Origin: Pseudomonadota bacterium
GTDB lineage: Bacteria; Desulfobacterota; Desulfobulbia; Desulfobulbales; Desulfobulbaceae
Assembly (NCBI GenBank): GCA_009782165.1
Contig: WQUH01000110.1
Location: 1-5,435, forward strand
Reading direction: 5' to 3'
DNA: 5,435 nucleotides
Position numbers and translations under genes: made by a program. Positions 4,038-5,435 of this stretch are shown here, in pieces. The number at the start of each line of letters is the position of its first letter. Positions within the stretch are counted from its first letter, which is position 1. The notes under the pieces were generated by a model that saw only the letters and a list, made by a program, of their open reading frames with translations, did not search any database and was not told the origin of the DNA.

Positions 4038-5435
4038 TCAGCGCGGATAGAGCAGGGTGCCGATCTGGTAGATGGCCACGGCCAGGAAGAAGGCGAAAAG
4101 GGTGTTGAAGACGATGGAAAAGGCCGCCCATTTCCAGGAGCCGGATTCCCGGGCAATGCAGACCACGGTGACGAGGCAGGGCGCATAGAACATGATGAAG
4201 GCCAGCACCGCCAGGGCCACCACCGGGTTCCAGTTGGGATCCTTGCTCAGCCGCTCCTGAAGCGAGCCGGCCTTTTTCGAATCGACCGCGCCCAGCGAAT
4301 AGGCGGTGCCCAGGGTCGAAACGATCACCTCCTTGGCGGCGAAACCGCCGATCAGGGCGATGTTGGTCCGCCAGTCAATGCCCGCATAGCGGCTGACCTG
4401 TTCCAGGGCAAGGCCGATCCGCCCACCGATGGAGTGCCGCAGCCGGTCGAGCGCCTCATCCGCCTTGATTGCCTCCAGCGCCTTTTTGAGTCCCGCCTCG
4501 TCCGCGGCAAGCGTCAGCCGCGCCTCCTGCCGCAGACTGTCGAAATGGCGCGTTCGCGTGTCCGGCAGCCCCGGATAGGTCATCATCGCCCAGACCAGAA
4601 TGGAGATGCCGAGAATGACCGTGCCCGCTTTTTTCATGTACTGCCAGGTGCGTTCCCAGGTGTGAATCAGCAAACCCTTCAGGGTCGGGAAACGGTAGGG
4701 CGGCAGCTCCATGACAAAGGGGGTGGAAGCGCCCCTGAACACGGTCAGGCGCAGGAACTTGGCGACGCACAGGGCGATGAGCCACGCGGCCAGGGTGGAG
4801 AGAAACATGTACCGGGCCTGGTGGGCCGAGAAGAAGGCGCCGATCAGCAGGGTGAGGATCGGCAGCTTGGCGCCGCAGTTCATGAACGGCACGGTCAGGA
4901 GGGTGGCCAGCCGCTCCTTGGGAGAGCGCAGGGTACGGGTGGCCATGACGCCGGGCACGGCGCAGCCGCCGGCAATGCCGCCGGAGATGATGAACGGCAT
5001 CACCGAAGAACCGTGCAGCCCGAACAGGTGAAAGATGCGGTCCATCATGAAGGCGACCCGGGCCAGATAGCCCGAGTCTTCGAGTACGGCGATGCCGAAG
5101 AACATGAACATGATGATCGGCACGAAGCCGAATACCCCGCCAACCCCGTCGACCACGCCCGAGATGATCATCGACTTGAACGGCCCATCGGGCAGGATGG
5201 TGTCGATCCCCCTGCTGACCAGGGCGAAGAATGAGGCCAGCCAGTCGACCGGCACGGAACTGTAGCTGAAGGTGAAGGTGTAGAGGCAATACAGGACGCC
5301 GGCCATGATCAGCGGGCCGAGGATGCGATGGGTGACCACCTTGTCGATCTTGTCCGAGGCATAGAGGCGGTCCGCGACAAACTTGCGGCTGACCACCCCC
5401 TGCAGGATGATCGACTTGATGTAGCCGTAGCGATG
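4038..5435 (-). CDS. feoB: Ferrous iron transport protein B (FeoB), C-terminal membrane part (runs off right edge)
   Basis: FeoB is the inner-membrane Fe(II) transporter with an N-terminal cytoplasmic GTPase domain. Here 465 C-terminal residues are visible; the frame is open to the right edge (HRYGYIKSIILQG precedes the first internal GTG), so the GTPase domain and true start lie outside. Family landmarks in order are the first membrane segment (GPLIMAGVLYCLYTF), GFVPIIMFMFFGIAVLEDSGYLAR, gate 1 with the conserved cysteine in GGIAGGCAVPGVMATRTL, PKERLATLLTVPFMNCGAKLPI, a charged cytosolic loop of about 75 residues, NIALIGGFAAKEVIVSTLG, gate 2 with FIMFYAPCLVTVVCI, and a final hydrophobic segment ending LYPR. 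The gate reads GCAVPG where E. coli has GCNVPS. Membrane residues look intact and no frameshift is visible. No FeoC follows; the next same-strand gene is yggL. Any FeoA or Fur site would be upstream, beyond the window. Confidence 0.95.
   Translation of the reverse strand, partial: HRYGYIKSIILQGVVSRKFVADRLYASDKIDKVVTHRILGPLIMAGVLYCLYTFTFSYSSVPVDWLASFFALVSRGIDTILPDGPFKSMIISGVVDGVGGVFGFVPIIMFMFFGIAVLEDSGYLARVAFMMDRIFHLFGLHGSSVMPFIISGGIAGGCAVPGVMATRTLRSPKERLATLLTVPFMNCGAKLPILTLLIGAFFSAHQARYMFLSTLAAWLIALCVAKFLRLTVFRGASTPFVMELPPYRFPTLKGLLIHTWERTWQYMKKAGTVILGISILVWAMMTYPGLPDTRTRHFDSLRQEARLTLAADEAGLKKALEAIKADEALDRLRHSIGGRIGLALEQVSRYAGIDWRTNIALIGGFAAKEVIVSTLGTAYSLGAVDSKKAGSLQERLSKDPNWNPVVALAVLAFIMFYAPCLVTVVCIARESGSWKWAAFSIVFNTLFAFFLAVAIYQIGTLLYPR

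Noticed and set aside
4460..4690. Charged loop in FeoB as an unusual domain insertion
   Set aside because: FeoB proteins commonly have a sizeable cytosolic loop here, between the membrane segment ending MMTYPG and the NIALIGGFAAKE segment. Its length and composition are not clearly abnormal.
4002..5234. Long plus-strand ORF (about 410 codons) opposite feoB
   Set aside because: It is the antisense shadow of feoB: its protein is rich in G, Q, H, D and E with no family features, while the minus strand encodes an unmistakable FeoB membrane domain.
1..5435. CRISPR arrays, tRNA/rRNA genes, transposase or integrase genes
   Set aside because: No regularly spaced repeats, no cloverleaf-forming sequence and no recombinase motifs were seen on either strand.

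Overview
The window is GC-rich bacterial chromosome with a less GC-rich insert in the middle. Hand-counted 60-base samples give about 67% GC inside the aldolase gene, 53% inside the yggL-like gene and 45% just upstream of that gene. The gene mix is an HDOD signalling protein, an MtnA isomerase paired with a fuculose-aldolase-like enzyme, and a FeoB iron transporter with a GGCAVPG gate. This fits an anaerobic or facultative proteobacterium or Desulfobacterota-like organism. That assignment is inference only; nothing here fixes the taxon.

Layout. (1) Positions 1-410, minus strand: the N-terminal part of an HDOD-domain protein that runs off the left edge. (2) Positions 411-773: a divergent intergenic region with a candidate promoter for the HDOD gene, a cluster of GGCYGATAC repeats and a three-codon mini-ORF. 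(3) Positions 774-2500, plus strand: a translationally coupled two-gene operon. It encodes S-methyl-5-thioribose-1-phosphate isomerase (mtnA) and a class II aldolase whose catalytic residues match E. coli fuculose-1-phosphate aldolase almost number for number. Together they look like the core of the 'DHAP shunt', which salvages 5'-methylthioadenosine and/or 5'-deoxyadenosine. In that route the ribulose-1-phosphate made by MtnA is cleaved to DHAP plus an aldehyde, instead of entering the oxygen-dependent methionine salvage pathway.

(4) Positions about 2501-4037: a compositionally different segment with two small stand-alone genes on the minus strand. These are a YggL/DUF469-family protein and an endonuclease/exonuclease/phosphatase (EEP) family protein. 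Each stop codon is followed within about 20-40 bases by an imperfect inverted-repeat structure of 64-81 bp. One gene per unit, each followed by a foldable element, resembles an integron cassette pair, but the recombination-site boxes do not match the consensus well. (5) Positions 4038-5435, minus strand: the membrane (C-terminal) part of FeoB, running off the right edge without its GTPase domain.

The most interesting points are the MtnA-aldolase pair and the possible cassette-like insert between the aldolase gene and feoB.
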